A stretch of 64,000 nt of DNA from Helicostylum pulchrum. Taxonomy: Eukaryota > Mucoromycota > Mucoromycetes > Mucorales > Mucoraceae. Positions within the stretch are counted from its first letter, which is position 1; the number at the start of each line of letters is the position of its first letter. The stretch is taken from the NCBI GenBank assembly GCA_025677825.1, contig JAIXMO010000043.1, forward strand, positions 62,001 through 126,000. The letters are read 5' to 3'. The notes beneath the pieces were generated by a model, which did no database searches, was not told the DNA's origin, and was given only the letters and a program-made list of their open reading frames with translations. Below are positions 47,991-58,067 of the stretch, piece by piece. The position numbers and the translations under genes were made by a program.

Positions 47991-48478
47991 TGATACTACG
48001 GAGAACGATGACGATGATGGAAATTGAGAAGAATACGCGAAAAAAAAAGAATGGAGTTTGAGATCAACCCCCGGGTGAAAACATTTTTTCTTTCATAAGC
48101 TGGTTATTATATTCTAATGATTGAGGTTACACCTAAATATTTAACATAGCGTCTCTTTGCTATAGTTGCTATTTTTTCTTAAAATTTATGCATGAAGGTG
48201 ACTAACTCTGATCGACCAATAATGGTCCTTCGAAAATATTTGGAGACCCCAGGAACACTATTCAAACTTGTACTCAATGGAAAATAACATGAACTAACCA
48301 ACGTCACTTATTCAAAACAGGAAACACTTTTTTTGCTGAGCAGTTTACGACTACAAACTTCGTTTTAAACTCTTTTTAATAAATCATGTCGAGATGGTAC
48401 TTATTAGCAGACGGCTCCTTGCAAGCCAAGTAAGAGGGACTAACACGAAGCTGTAGTTTGCCCTCATAGACATTAATA
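47990..48478. other. Intergenic region beside the MULE remnant
   Basis: No terminal inverted repeats for the MULE remnant could be paired by eye. No coding frame. Confidence 0.4.
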
Positions 48479-48763
48479 CAGTAGCTTCTCTAGTTAAGGG
48501 TGGCCGAAATGCGGAAGAAAGCCACCCTATATCGATCTGATTGTACACTTTTGAAGAATAGATGCTTTTATATAAGTTAAATAAGACTTTTATTATTATT
48601 ATCTCTTTTAAATTTATTTTATATATTTAGTAGTTTTATGAAGTTGGATTCTACCCTTAAATCGGATAGTGATGATAGAGATGTTAAAGCGAGGGGACCG
48701 AAGATGTTCGGGAGAAATCGATCCTACCCTTAAATCAGGTCACCCTAAATAGGGCCGCTACTG
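48479..48763. mobile_element. TA-flanked MITE, 285 bp, copy 4
   Basis: Begins CAGTAGCTTCTCTAGTTAAG and ends CTAAATAGGGCCGCTACTG, with TA at 48477-48478 and 48764-48765. The first 57 and last 47 bases correspond to the two halves of the 101-bp copies; the 180 bases between ATCGAT (48531-48536) and ATCGAT (48717-48722) are absent from them but present, inverted, at about 22515-22720 in the 1.8-kb copy. Confidence 0.87.
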
Positions 48764-49063
48764 TATAAATGCTAGAGTTTGCTTTTCCTCCGAAAAGAAA
48801 CATTATCTATTTAGGATGATTTACCACAAAACTGACGTTTTTCTCGATAATCCAATATATGCAACTTGCATACTTAATTAACGCAGTTTTTGGCTACTAA
48901 AAAAATGTGAGAATATCTAATATAAAACTACCAAGTTAAAACTTGCATGGTTTTTTTTTTCCCACCACATCAGTAAGCCTGGGTTTTAAAAACCATGACT
49001 TGGGGTTAAAAATCACATTCATTTGAAGACACCTACTCCTCCTCCTCCTTTTCTTCTCTTCAA

Positions 49064-51756
49064 ATGACAGACCAAGTTACAGAAAAGAAACCAGACTTGA
49101 AAGAGTTAGCAAAGACTTTATCGGACGCTTACTATAGTGTTTTACAATATTCCAATTTAACTGAAGAGAAGGTAAGACCTCCTTTTTATAAAATAAAATA
49201 AAAAAAAGTAATTCAAATGACTCATCGTTTATTACGAAAAAAAAAAAACCATGTATTAGATTGTAAAAGACTTGGATCACCTTGCAAAATACAGTAACGA
49301 TTTACCACTTACTTGGTTTACTCCACAATTTCTCGATACACTCTTATTATTAAAAGATAAATACCTACCTTATCAATTACCAGCACTTGCATCAATTATC
49401 ATATTATTCTCCAGCTGGCTGCGTAGACTTTCGACCACAGACGATGCACGACTTTCCATTATCACAGATGCATTACTCAGCATCTTGCTAAACACGGATT
49501 CTACTTATTTACCCGTTCAAAAAGATGCATGGATTGGCTGGGTAGCATTAATTGGTAAAGGTCAAGACATGAAACTTTTACAAGGTATGACCAAAGTAAT
49601 TCAAGTATTGACTGATGGTGGAAACATGGATCGTATTCAAAGTATGGCAGAACCAATCGATGCAGGTGTAGCACATGCATTAGCCCAAACAACCGCATTA
49701 AACGATTTCGAAGTCGAGTACTGTCAAGAGCTATTAGATGCTCATATTCAATTTTCGGCAAAGCGATCTGAGGGACCTCGAGCCATTATGACTGCTATTG
49801 AACATATTGTAGATGTAAGATCGCAAGAGAAACCGCAAACTCGCGCAGAAGCCGATCTATCTACGTTGGTCCATATGGCAAACGATGTGGTGGCCGGTCA
49901 AACAGACCATCTTGCGGTTAATTTTGTTCGTTTGGCTGTATTGGCTGGAGTTGTTCGTATGCTTCAATTCAACCAAGGCAAAAAGACCAAAAAAGTATTA
50001 GATTTAAGAGAAAAGGCAGAAAAGACCTTTATTCAACAATTGGATATGGCTGTCGATACTGTTACATCAAAAAAGAATATGAATAATTATACTACAAACC
50101 AAGGTTACTATTTTAATTTTTTTTTCTCTTTTTTTTTTTAATCATTTACTAAATATTCTATATAGATATTATTGCTTTCTTTGCTGGTAGATGTATAATT
50201 CAGATTCCTTCCGCCACTGTTTTAGAAATGAACCATTTGCCTGTGCTTTTAAAACTCTTGTCTAATAGTTTATTAACAAGTGCATACACATTTAACAATG
50301 GCAGTGTGATTCATCGATTGAAAAATACGGCTGCTATGACCAATGAAGTCAATCAATTAATCGAACAGCCTTTATTTAAAGATATTGGTCGTATCTCTCG
50401 TGCTATTGCTAAAATTAACGAACTATTACTACTTGAAAAACTACCTGTTTCTACTGTGCAATCTATTCTAGATAGGCTGGTTGGATTTTCGTATAACGTA
50501 TTTTTCGATTGGGATCGTTATTTAATGGAACATTCTAGTAAAAAAATGACAGCAGGTAAAAGCATTTACACTTGCACAAGTATGTACATAAAGAGTTCTA
50601 ATACACTTTTTAAAAAAAATAGATGAAGAAAAGAATTACAAGGGCCTTGAAAATGCAGTATGGACTATATTCAAGAGCATGACATTTGCATTTACTGTTA
50701 TTCTTAAATCCGTCGCAGTAGATGTACCTGACGGTCAAGGCTTAATTCAAATACCTAACGCAGCGCAAGACATTATATCCATCTACTCCAACTTAAATTT
50801 CATTACAGAACATTTAGGAGAAGGTGCAGGACGTCAAGCATACCAAGAGACTTTAACAAATGCAGTTGCCTATCTTTTACATACAGATAATCGTTGTCAA
50901 TTAAACAAACTTTTATCTTTAGCATTTAAAGAATACGGTAAATAATACTAACCAAAAAAAAAAAAAAAAAAAAAACGTGCGTACATATGTATTAACTTAT
51001 TATTAATAGCATCCCCTGCTTTTGTTAAAGATGATATACCCTCTGTAGAACTATTATCTATTGTCAAACAATCTCGTTTGACATTCTTTTCTGACTTGGT
51101 TGAACAAGTCATGTCTAGTATTGATGATACCGTGTTAGAAAATGATATATTACCCGTAATCTATCCAATTCTTAAATGGAAGCGTATTGAGAACAAGGAT
51201 CTGTACGAAAGTGCACATACTGCTGTCATTAGTGCGTTTTTAGCCGAGAAACCAGTTTCTCGTGAATTAGCAGGTGTTTATTCCAAAATCTTGATTGAAG
51301 TAAGGGATACAGTAAAGAAAAAAAAAAAAATGAAAATACTTATATTTTTTTTTTTGCATGTAGAACTTTCCCGTACCAATGAACTTGGACCAATTCAGAT
51401 TTGGTTTTAATACACTTATTGAAGCACTCTGCGGTATGGACGACGCATTGGCCTGGCTTACAGTAAAACAATTAATTATCAAGATTGAATCTTTAACATC
51501 AGAAAAAGATATTGTGCTTCGTAACCAATATACGACAGCATTAATTGATTTACTTAAACCGTTATCTTTGGGTCCCTTCTTCCCCTCTATTCTAGATGAA
51601 ACTAAGAAATTGATTTTTTCGCAAGAGACCAAAGCAATGCAAAAGGCCACTATGAAAATATTGTTTGAAACAGTGAGTGGTACTGGTATATCTGATATGA
51701 GAAGAACTGAAGCTGTTGGTTGGTTTTTAGAATTAAAACAAAAATTAAAGCTTTAA
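49064..51756 (+). CDS. Helical-repeat protein, possibly peroxin Pex8-like
   Basis: 779 aa, six exons in phase: 49064-49171, 49260-50103, 50166-50555, 50623-50937, 51010-51299, 51364-51756. The protein is almost entirely amphipathic helices with Leu, Ile and Val spaced as in ARM/HEAT-like solenoids (for example LLLLKDKYLPYQLPALASII) and has no transmembrane segment or catalytic motif. The C terminus QKLKL resembles, without matching, a peroxisomal PTS1 (SKL). The closing pattern DMRRTEAVGWFLELKQ recalls the end of fungal Pex8, which organises the docking and RING parts of the import machine inside peroxisomes. This identification is weak and rests on general layout. Gene model is strong; function should be treated as unknown. 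Confidence 0.7.
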
Positions 51757-51846
51757 AAAAAAAGATAATAAATTTTCTCTCGCTCTCTTTTTTTTTTTTT
51801 TATTGTGTGTATATGTGTGATTTTGTGTGTGTGTTGCTTGTGTAAG

Positions 51847-51954
51847 TTAATGAGACTTTTCGTTTACGGCAATGTAATGATACGCGACGATTAAAACCAT
51901 GGTAAGGACACCGAGTGAATTAGCAATAAGAGCAAGTTGTGTATCGGTAATCAT
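51847..51954 (-). CDS. OST4: Ost4, oligosaccharyltransferase mini-subunit
   Basis: A 35-aa protein in a single exon: MITDTQLALIANSLGVLTMV, then LIVAYHYIAVNEKSH. Length, the MI(S/T)D start, the single membrane helix and the YHY sequence at its end match Ost4. It sits in the ER membrane and links Stt3 with Ost3/Ost6 in the N-glycosylation enzyme. The gene is too short for a usual open-frame cut-off, which is why it is easily missed. It lies 91 bp after the stop of the convergent solenoid gene. Confidence 0.92.
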   Translation of the reverse strand: MITDTQLALIANSLGVLTMVLIVAYHYIAVNEKSH

Positions 51955-52184
51955 GACTAATAAAGAATAAAATAGTAAGTTTTGTTGTTGTTAATGCCGT
52001 TCATATATTTACTTTGCAAGCAATGTTTAAAAAAGAGATGAAGATGAATAAAAATTTAAAAACCACCAATTCATTTATTACAGCACAAGCGTGTTATTAG
52101 CCAATTGGAGCAGTGGGATTATTTACGTTGTGGTGCAATGTGAAAAATACATGATTTTTATTTTTTTTAGCTATTTACAAGTGT

Positions 52185-52207
52185 GTGTGTGTGTGTGTGT
52201 GTGTGTG
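52185..52207. repeat. (GT)n microsatellite
   Basis: About eleven GT repeats upstream of Ost4 and just beyond the 3' end of the homeodomain gene. Confidence 0.9.
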
Positions 52208-52245
52208 CTATGAGAAAAAGAATATGCAAAAGATAAAAGGGCCAA

Positions 52246-52987
52246 TCAAGTTTTAGAATATGACATTTGTTTATTAGGATCTGATCGAACGTATTCAGCA
52301 GCAGAAGCTAATAAATCTATAGCTGAAGGCTTTGATTGATGACGATGATAATATTGTTGAGGAAGTTGTGGAGGATGTGGAGGTAATGTTGGCATAGGTG
52401 CGATAGGATAATGGCCATTGGATAGCTGTGTATGTTTATAGTGATCAGAAACTTGATAGGCAGAAGCTCTTCTATGTTTTATATGATGATGGTACAATTG
52501 ATTATTTGATACAGATTGAGGTATGAGTGAATGACGGTGTTTAGTCAAAGTAGAATTAAGGTTTTTAGTACGATTCATTTTAGCTCTACGATTTTGAAAC
52601 CAAACCTATACATATTTTAAAATGAAAATTTTTATTTTTTTCTTAGAAATATAATTAACAGGGCTTTTTAATGTAATATTTTTTTACCTGTACTTCTCTT
52701 TTGGTCATTTCTAATTCTTGTGCTAAATTTTCTCTAATCTCAGAACTTGGGGTATCCGTTTGAGCAAATATTTCCATTAATCTGTTATACTGTGCAGGAG
52801 ATATCCTCTTTCTTTTCGCTTTAGATAGATGTGAATTAGCACCACCCCCCATGACTGGTGATACTGTACCACTTGACAAAATAGGTGATAAATCATCTGA
52901 TGATGGCTTTAGTGGCTCGATTATATCATCATTCAATAGCGCTGATATCGCTAATGATCCTCTTCTACTCGTTTCTTTCTTTTGCAT
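52246..52987 (-). CDS. Homeodomain transcription factor
   Basis: 219 aa from exons 52987-52688 and 52605-52246. The homeodomain spans about residues 55-112: basic arm KAKRKRISPAQ, helix 1 to 2 with NRLMEIFAQTDTPSSEIREN, and the recognition helix KREVQVWFQNRRAKMNR, with the intron falling between Gln and Val of that helix. WFQNRRAK is the invariant DNA-contact motif. Spacing is of the typical 60-residue type, so not a TALE factor. The flanks are Ser/Pro-rich before it and His/Pro/Gln-rich after it. It binds DNA in the nucleus; the target genes are unknown. Homeobox genes are expanded in Mucorales, so a specific orthologue cannot be named. Confidence 0.92.
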
Positions 52988-53069
52988 GTTTTCTTGTTTT
53001 TTAAAAAATGTATAAGAAAGAGAGAAAAAAAAAAGAATGAAAAAATATAAAATAAACAGTCTGGAAAAT

Positions 53070-53072
<3 letters not shown>

Positions 53073-53100
<28 letters not shown>
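53073..53100. repeat. Poly(T) tract
   Basis: An uninterrupted run of about 27 T on the plus strand upstream of the homeodomain gene, thus poly(A) in its sense strand 5' region. Likely length-variable. Confidence 0.85.
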
Positions 53101-53327
53101 GTCTCTTAAAAAATGTTTCATATTCATATTCATATCATTATTATGTATAACCACTTATTATATATTCTTGTATTCAAACTCCTTTAAAAAAGTGATGATG
53201 ATGATATGTAGACTTTACCAAATATAAAAATAAGGGAGTTCCGTGTGTGTGTAAATATACATCAGGCACAGTCTTTTGTTTATATTAGTCCCCTTCTTTT
53301 TCCTTCTTTATTATTATTATAAATTGA

Positions 53328-53570
53328 ATGCCTACTACTAGTAACCACAGAGATATAGAAAACTACAACACAATCATAAATTCTGCTAATATATCAGGAA
53401 TCGATCAATTGCACCAAAGACGAAGGCTTATATTGTTTGGTATTCTCGTTATTGTATCAATGATTTGTGTATTCATAAGTTACATAGTTTCTTCTGTATC
53501 AAAACCTACTTGTTCTGATCAAATTATTTGGATACCAAGTTGCAATAGAGAAGAATATTTTCACTCTTGA
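53328..53570 (+). CDS. Small single-pass membrane protein, 80 aa
   Basis: Single-exon frame MPTTSNHRDIENYN to SCNREEYFHS. One clear transmembrane segment, LILFGILVIVSMICVFISYI (about residues 36-57), is preceded by QRRR, so a tail-in or type II orientation with the N terminus in the cytosol follows the positive-inside rule. Two Cys after the membrane segment could form a disulfide. I recognise no family. The codon content and the positioned basic cluster make a real gene more likely than chance, but nothing else supports it. Confidence 0.5.
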   Translation: MPTTSNHRDIENYNTIINSANISGIDQLHQRRRLILFGILVIVSMICVFISYIVSSVSKPTCSDQIIWIPSCNREEYFHS

Positions 53571-53904
53571 AACTACACATACACACACACATTATTCCCC
53601 CCCTCCTTCTTCTTCTCTCTAGTAGTAATAAACAGTTTTTTTTAAAAAAGAAAAAAACTCGAAATATAGAATATACGCGTCTTATGGATAATATCCCCTT
53701 TTTTGTGTAGATCTTTTTTTTTTTCCAGAATATATAATACACACAACATCTCTAGCTCTCGGTGCGACCTGCAGATTATACACACACATTTTTTTTTATA
53801 GTCACTAAATTTAGTAGTTTATTTTAGATTTGAGAGACAAAAAAAAAGGGGGGGGGGGAGAAGGCATGGAATAATTTTTTTTTACAGAATGTAAAAAAAG
53901 TTGT

Positions 53905-54357
53905 TTACATGGTCAATTCCATGATGGCGTTAACGACATCGTTGGCGTTGTTCTTCAAGGCCTTGACAGCCTTGGCACGAGAGACATTGGCTTGGTTGAT
54001 AACCAAATCAATATCCTTCTCCTCAACACCGGTAGCATCAACCTCCTCATCTTCCTCAACGGCTTCTTCAACAAGAGCAGGTGCTTCACCTTCTTGGGTC
54101 TCAGCTTCAGCAGCCATTTGTTGAGCAAGAGCATCTTGAGCTCTGGCATTCATATCTTCAGCTTGCATTTCACCGAAAACAATGTGAGTATCAGAGTTGA
54201 CACTCATGAAAACTTCAGGGTTGGCAATAGCGTAGACGTTAGCTTGACCACGAGTGAAAGTGACACGAGTGACACCTTCAACAGGCTTCAAACCAAGACC
54301 GAGGATGGCCTTACGGGCCTTTTGTTCACCACGAGATTGAGGGGAGAGGGCAGACAT
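53905..54357 (-). CDS. EGD2: Nascent polypeptide-associated complex subunit alpha
   Basis: 150 aa in one coding exon. The NAC domain covers about residues 14-75: QKARKAILGLGLKPVEGVTR, FTRGQANVYAIANPEVF and THIVFGEMQAEDMNARAQ. The C-terminal UBA domain covers about 112-150: VEEKDIDLVINQANVSRAKA and NDVVNAIMEL. An acidic, Ala/Glu-rich linker joins them. With the beta subunit it binds ribosomes near the exit tunnel and shields new chains from wrong targeting. The codons are those of a highly expressed gene (GTC, GCC, AAG, CTT preferred), unlike its neighbours. An acceptor site TTTAG touches the ATG, so the gene has a 5' UTR intron. Confidence 0.96.
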   Translation of the reverse strand: MSALSPQSRGEQKARKAILGLGLKPVEGVTRVTFTRGQANVYAIANPEVFMSVNSDTHIVFGEMQAEDMNARAQDALAQQMAAEAETQEGEAPALVEEAVEEDEEVDATGVEEKDIDLVINQANVSRAKAVKALKNNANDVVNAIMELTM

Positions 54358-54676
54358 CTAAACAAAAAAAAAAGAGACTAATGTTAAAAAAAAAGATATT
54401 CAAACAAAAGATAAAACTGGTTCCAAAGCATCAATGAATTGTTTTAAAAAAAAGCGTGTATGCAAGTGAAAATTTAACGTTGAATTGAATTGCATTGTAT
54501 ATATTTTCTATCCGCTTAATTTTTCTCTCCTGTTTTGACACTTTTTTTTTTTTTTCTTTTTTTTTTATTTTGCTCGTTTAAAAAAAATCCATCCATCCAT
54601 CTGTTCATTATCAACAAATATCGTCATCTGTTTTTATTTCATTGATGCGTTGGATAACCAGTTGGGTGAGACTTAC
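54358..54676 (-). other. 5' UTR intron of the NAC alpha gene
   Basis: TTGTTTAG directly precedes the ATG at 54357. A consensus donor GTAAGT begins at 54676 on the minus strand after the untranslated piece CATAACACATT. The implied intron is 319 nt, several times longer than coding introns in this window. Leader introns of this kind often boost expression; this is inference. Confidence 0.5.
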
Positions 54677-55514
54677 AATGTGTTATGATAGAAAGAGTGA
54701 CAAATAGGTATTTCCAGTCTATTGCGTTTTGGAGGGACCATCTTGCGGCGTGGCTCCTACCCCATATTTTAAAAAGCCGCGATTACTGCTTTTTTTTTTT
54801 TACGTGATAGAAAAAAAGAAATTGAAATTTACGCGAAGAATTACGATAAAAACAGGCAAGTATGCAATTGAATTATGTATACGGAGGCTATATAGAACAC
54901 ATGGCTATTTAAAATTGGGACGCAGTATCTCATATGCCAATTTTTTACTGTAACGTTCAATCCATTTTTCATTTCAGCATATCGAGGTTCCTTTTCTCCC
55001 CAGGACATATTCGTTTACTAGAAGAATGAAATGCTCTGCTTTTGATTAAATGTATATCTAGTTCCCCTAGCTGCTTAGTCTATCATTTTATCTTTTAACA
55101 ATTTATATCGTACGTCAGCTTAGAAGCTTGAAACTGGCTTCTTTTTTTACACTTTGCCGAGTATATTACACAAATAAAGTTTCATCGGTTTTTTCGTTTT
55201 AAAAGAGCTAAAGTCTCGCTTGCAGATACTACTATTTTCATCAAAAAAAGCAAAACTGTTTAATAGAGATATATTTAACAAAGTATAGACAATACACACG
55301 TTCTATTCCCTTAAAATCATAAGCATTCTGCTTGCCTTTTTCAAACGCAGGTCCTCCTTATTTCGCCATACAATAAGAGGTCGACACTTACGTCACGAAC
55401 AATACGTCACCTCCGCTTTTCTTACTTGCAGACGCAATGCAAAACACCACGCGTTCAAAGGGAAAAAAAATGTACCTTTCTTTTTTTTTTTACACTTTTT
55501 AAAAACATCAACAA
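54677..55514. other. Divergent promoter region, NAC alpha and proteasome beta-4
   Basis: Holds no supported coding frame. Two copies of TACGTCAC at 55389-55396 and 55403-55410 lie about 110 bp before the proteasome ATG (see separate entry). The last 30 bp before the ATG are T-rich then A-rich. Confidence 0.5.
55389..55410 (+). promoter_or_regulatory. Paired TACGTCAC (CRE-like) sites
   Basis: TACGTCAC occurs twice with 14-bp periodicity about 105-125 bp upstream of the proteasome beta-4 start. ACGTCA is the half-palindrome bound by ATF/CREB-type bZIP factors. No Rpn4-type GGTGGCAAA element is seen. Regulation by bZIP factors is an inference from motif and position. Confidence 0.45.
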
Positions 55515-56173
55515 ATGGAGTGTCTCTTTGGAATCACAGGAAACGGGTTTGCTTTGCTTGCCGCTGATACTATCAGTGCACGTAGTATTGTAGTTATGAA
55601 GGCTACCGAAGATAAATCTCGTCAATTAAACGCGCACACCTTGATGCTCTATACCGGTGAACCTGGAGATACCGTCAACTTTGCTGAATATATTCAACGT
55701 AATATTAAACTTTATGGTATCAAGAACGGTATTGAACTTAGTCCTAAAGCTACAGCCACATTCACTCGTCGTCAATTAGCTGATTCTCTTAGAAGCAGGG
55801 TAAAGTTTTTTTTTTTGAATCTAAATACACACACACACACTTGTCATCTAAACCGTTTTTTTTTTCATTTTAGCACCCATACTCTGTCAATTTAATTATT
55901 GGCGGTTACGATACAAAGAAAGAACAACCTGAACTTTATTGGATTGATCACCTCGGCGCTATGGCCTCTTTACCTTTTTGTGCACAAGGTTATGGTGCTT
56001 ATTTCTGTACATCATTGATGGATCGTTATTATAAGAAGGATATGAACCTTGAAGAGGTAAAGAAATTGATGGGCATGTGTATTCAAGAACTTAAGACTAG
56101 ATTCATTGTAAACATGCCAAACTTTAACATCAAATTAGTCGACAAGGATGGTGTTCACGACGTCGAATTGTAA
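55515..56173 (+). CDS. PRE1: 20S proteasome subunit beta-4
   Basis: 194 aa from exons 55515-55799 and 55874-56173. It begins directly with MECLFGITGNGFALLAADT, with no propeptide and no N-terminal Thr after processing, as expected of the non-catalytic beta-4 (yeast Pre1, animal PSMB2). Other landmarks are RQLADSLRSRHPYSVNLIIG, YWIDHLGAM and KKLMGMCIQELKTRFIVNMP. Length matches the family (198 aa in yeast). It occupies a fixed place in each beta-ring and takes part in ring assembly. Codon use is biased toward highly expressed codons, like NAC alpha on the other side of the shared promoter region. Confidence 0.96.
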
Positions 56174-56365
56174 ATTTTTTTCTTTTTATATATACTTTAT
56201 AAATGTAAGAAAGGAAAAAAAGCAAAGAAGAAGAAAAAAAAGAAGAAAAAAGAAATAAAAAAAAAGAAATATATACTATACGGTTATAAAAATACAAAAA
56301 AAAAAAGGTGGAATTATATATATATTTGTGTGAGTGTGTGTGTGTATGTGTGTAAAATATATGAA

Positions 56366-56800
56366 TTAGGTTGGTGTATGAGATTCATTTTCCAGTGCGA
56401 TAACTTCATCATATTTAGGTGGCGATGAAACAGAATAAACGGGAGGAGGGGTAGAGTTTCTTGGATCATTAGAAGGTGGTTGTAACCTGTGCCAAAAGGT
56501 AGTAGTACTTCCACTGTTTGATAGACGAATAAGCGGAGCTCTTTCATTTGATCTTACATCATACATTTGACGATGAAAGATAGGAGAAGGTGCCGGTATT
56601 ATATTTGATAATCTTAACGGCGTAACCATTTCTTCTTCATCATCCAAATGTTGCTGAGCTCTTGCTCTGTTTCTAATACGTATAAATGTATAAATGGCAA
56701 ATGCTCCTACAACTGGTATCAGAATAATAAGCCACTGTAGTTTAGGACGGTTTGCTTCATAATGAATATCATTATCGAGATACAATGCTGTACTATTCAT
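56366..56800 (-). CDS. Single-pass membrane protein with PY motifs, 144 aa
   Basis: Starts MNSTALYLDND with two N-glycosylation-like sites, then one transmembrane segment WLIILIPVVGAFAIYTFI (about residues 23-40) followed by RIRNRARA, which by the positive-inside rule puts the N terminus outside the cytosol. The cytoplasmic tail is Ser/Pro-rich and ends in PPPVYSVSSPPKYDEV, giving two PPxY sequences (PPVY, PPKY). PPxY binds the WW domains of Nedd4/Rsp5 ubiquitin ligases, so an adaptor for membrane-protein ubiquitination is a reasonable hypothesis, as for yeast Bsd2, Tre1 or Ssh4-type proteins. No family could be named. The gene is a single exon. Confidence 0.68.
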   Translation of the reverse strand: MNSTALYLDNDIHYEANRPKLQWLIILIPVVGAFAIYTFIRIRNRARAQQHLDDEEEMVTPLRLSNIIPAPSPIFHRQMYDVRSNERAPLIRLSNSGSTTTFWHRLQPPSNDPRNSTPPPVYSVSSPPKYDEVIALENESHTPT

Positions 56801-56962
56801 TCAATTAAATTTTTAGATCTACGTTAAAGGGAAAAAAGAGAGAGAGAAGAGAGAGAGAGCGTACAAAGCAAAGCATGATTCTGAATGAAAATAACTTTAT
56901 TCAAGTCACATGTATTATCGATTATCACAAAATTTTAAGCCGTTCTTATGCCGACACTTTTT

Positions 56963-57886
56963 CTAAATAGCAGGAATAGTCTTTTGAAGGAACTCTGCAA
57001 TATCTCTAATTTCCTTATCATTAGCCGAGTGAACAAGACCAGGATAAGTTTTGCGGGTAACGTCATAACCTAAAGACTCGAGCTTTTCAGCAGATTCTCT
57101 ACCGTACTCTGGTTTAACAACGGGATCATTATCACCATGACACATGAGAATAGGTGTCTTTTTATTGGCATCAGATCCCATCTACGCAAAAAATTATAGT
57201 TAATAAACATATGACGATTTTGAGTAACTATAAAAAAAACTTACAGCAGGGAACTTTTTAGACATACCAAGCCATCCACTACATCCAATAATACCTCCTA
57301 ACTTATACTCTGATGTCAAACCTGTCAATAACGAAACAACACAACCTTGAGAGAATCCACCGACAATAATACGGTTAGCGGGAATACCATTATCAACCTC
57401 ATCACGAATAATACGGTTCACTATAGAAATTGTACATATATCAGACAACACATTTTTTTTATCATTTTACGCGTTTGTTGTCTTTACCGGAAGCTAAAGA
57501 GTTCAACATTCCTTGCTCATCTTCATTCTTGAAACTAGACTTGTCAAGACCAGAAATATCAAACCAAGCTACATATTGAAAGTTTAATAAACCCTTTATA
57601 TATATATATATATTATAAATAAAAAGCTTACCGGGCATAGGGTAACCACCGTTCAAAGAAACAGATCTAACGGGACTATTATAAAAAGTTAAGAAAAAGG
57701 GGTATCATGCTATTATAAAAAAGACTTTTACGCATTGGGAAGAATCCACTTGACATAAGGAAAGAGGGTAGAAAGTTCTTCAGCCAAGAAAGACCAACCT
57801 GCTCCAGTATCTCCAAGTCCATGGAACCAAAAAACAGTAGCTGTTTGTTTAGTCTTTGCAGCAACGATGACAGAAGTTAAAGACAT
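56963..57886 (-). CDS. APT1: Acyl-protein thioesterase 1 (lysophospholipase-like)
   Basis: 224 aa from exons 57886-57732, 57675-57632, 57568-57488, 57420-57245 and 57181-56963. It is an alpha/beta hydrolase of the LYPLA/APT family: FWFHGLGDTGAGWSFLA forms the oxyanion region, GGFSQGCVVSL holds the nucleophile Ser, HGDNDPVV the acid Asp and GLVHSAND the catalytic His. APRxxSLNGGYPMPGWFDI, spread over two introns, is the family's substrate loop. The enzyme removes palmitate from cysteine residues of Ras and G-alpha proteins and can hydrolyse lysophospholipids. No signal peptide, so cytosolic. Length equals that of yeast and animal enzymes (about 227-230 aa). Confidence 0.95.
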
Positions 57887-58067
57887 TTTTACTTTTTTTT
57901 AAATGAGAAAGGTTATTTAGGAATTGAAACTAAAACATTTCCTTTTAAATAAAAATCTTTTTTTTTTTTTTTTTTTTTTTTACTCGGGACTAAAAAAGTA
58001 ACAAGAAGAAGAAAGAAAAAAAGGTTTTCAGAATACATTTCTTTCTTGTATTTATTATATATTTAAT

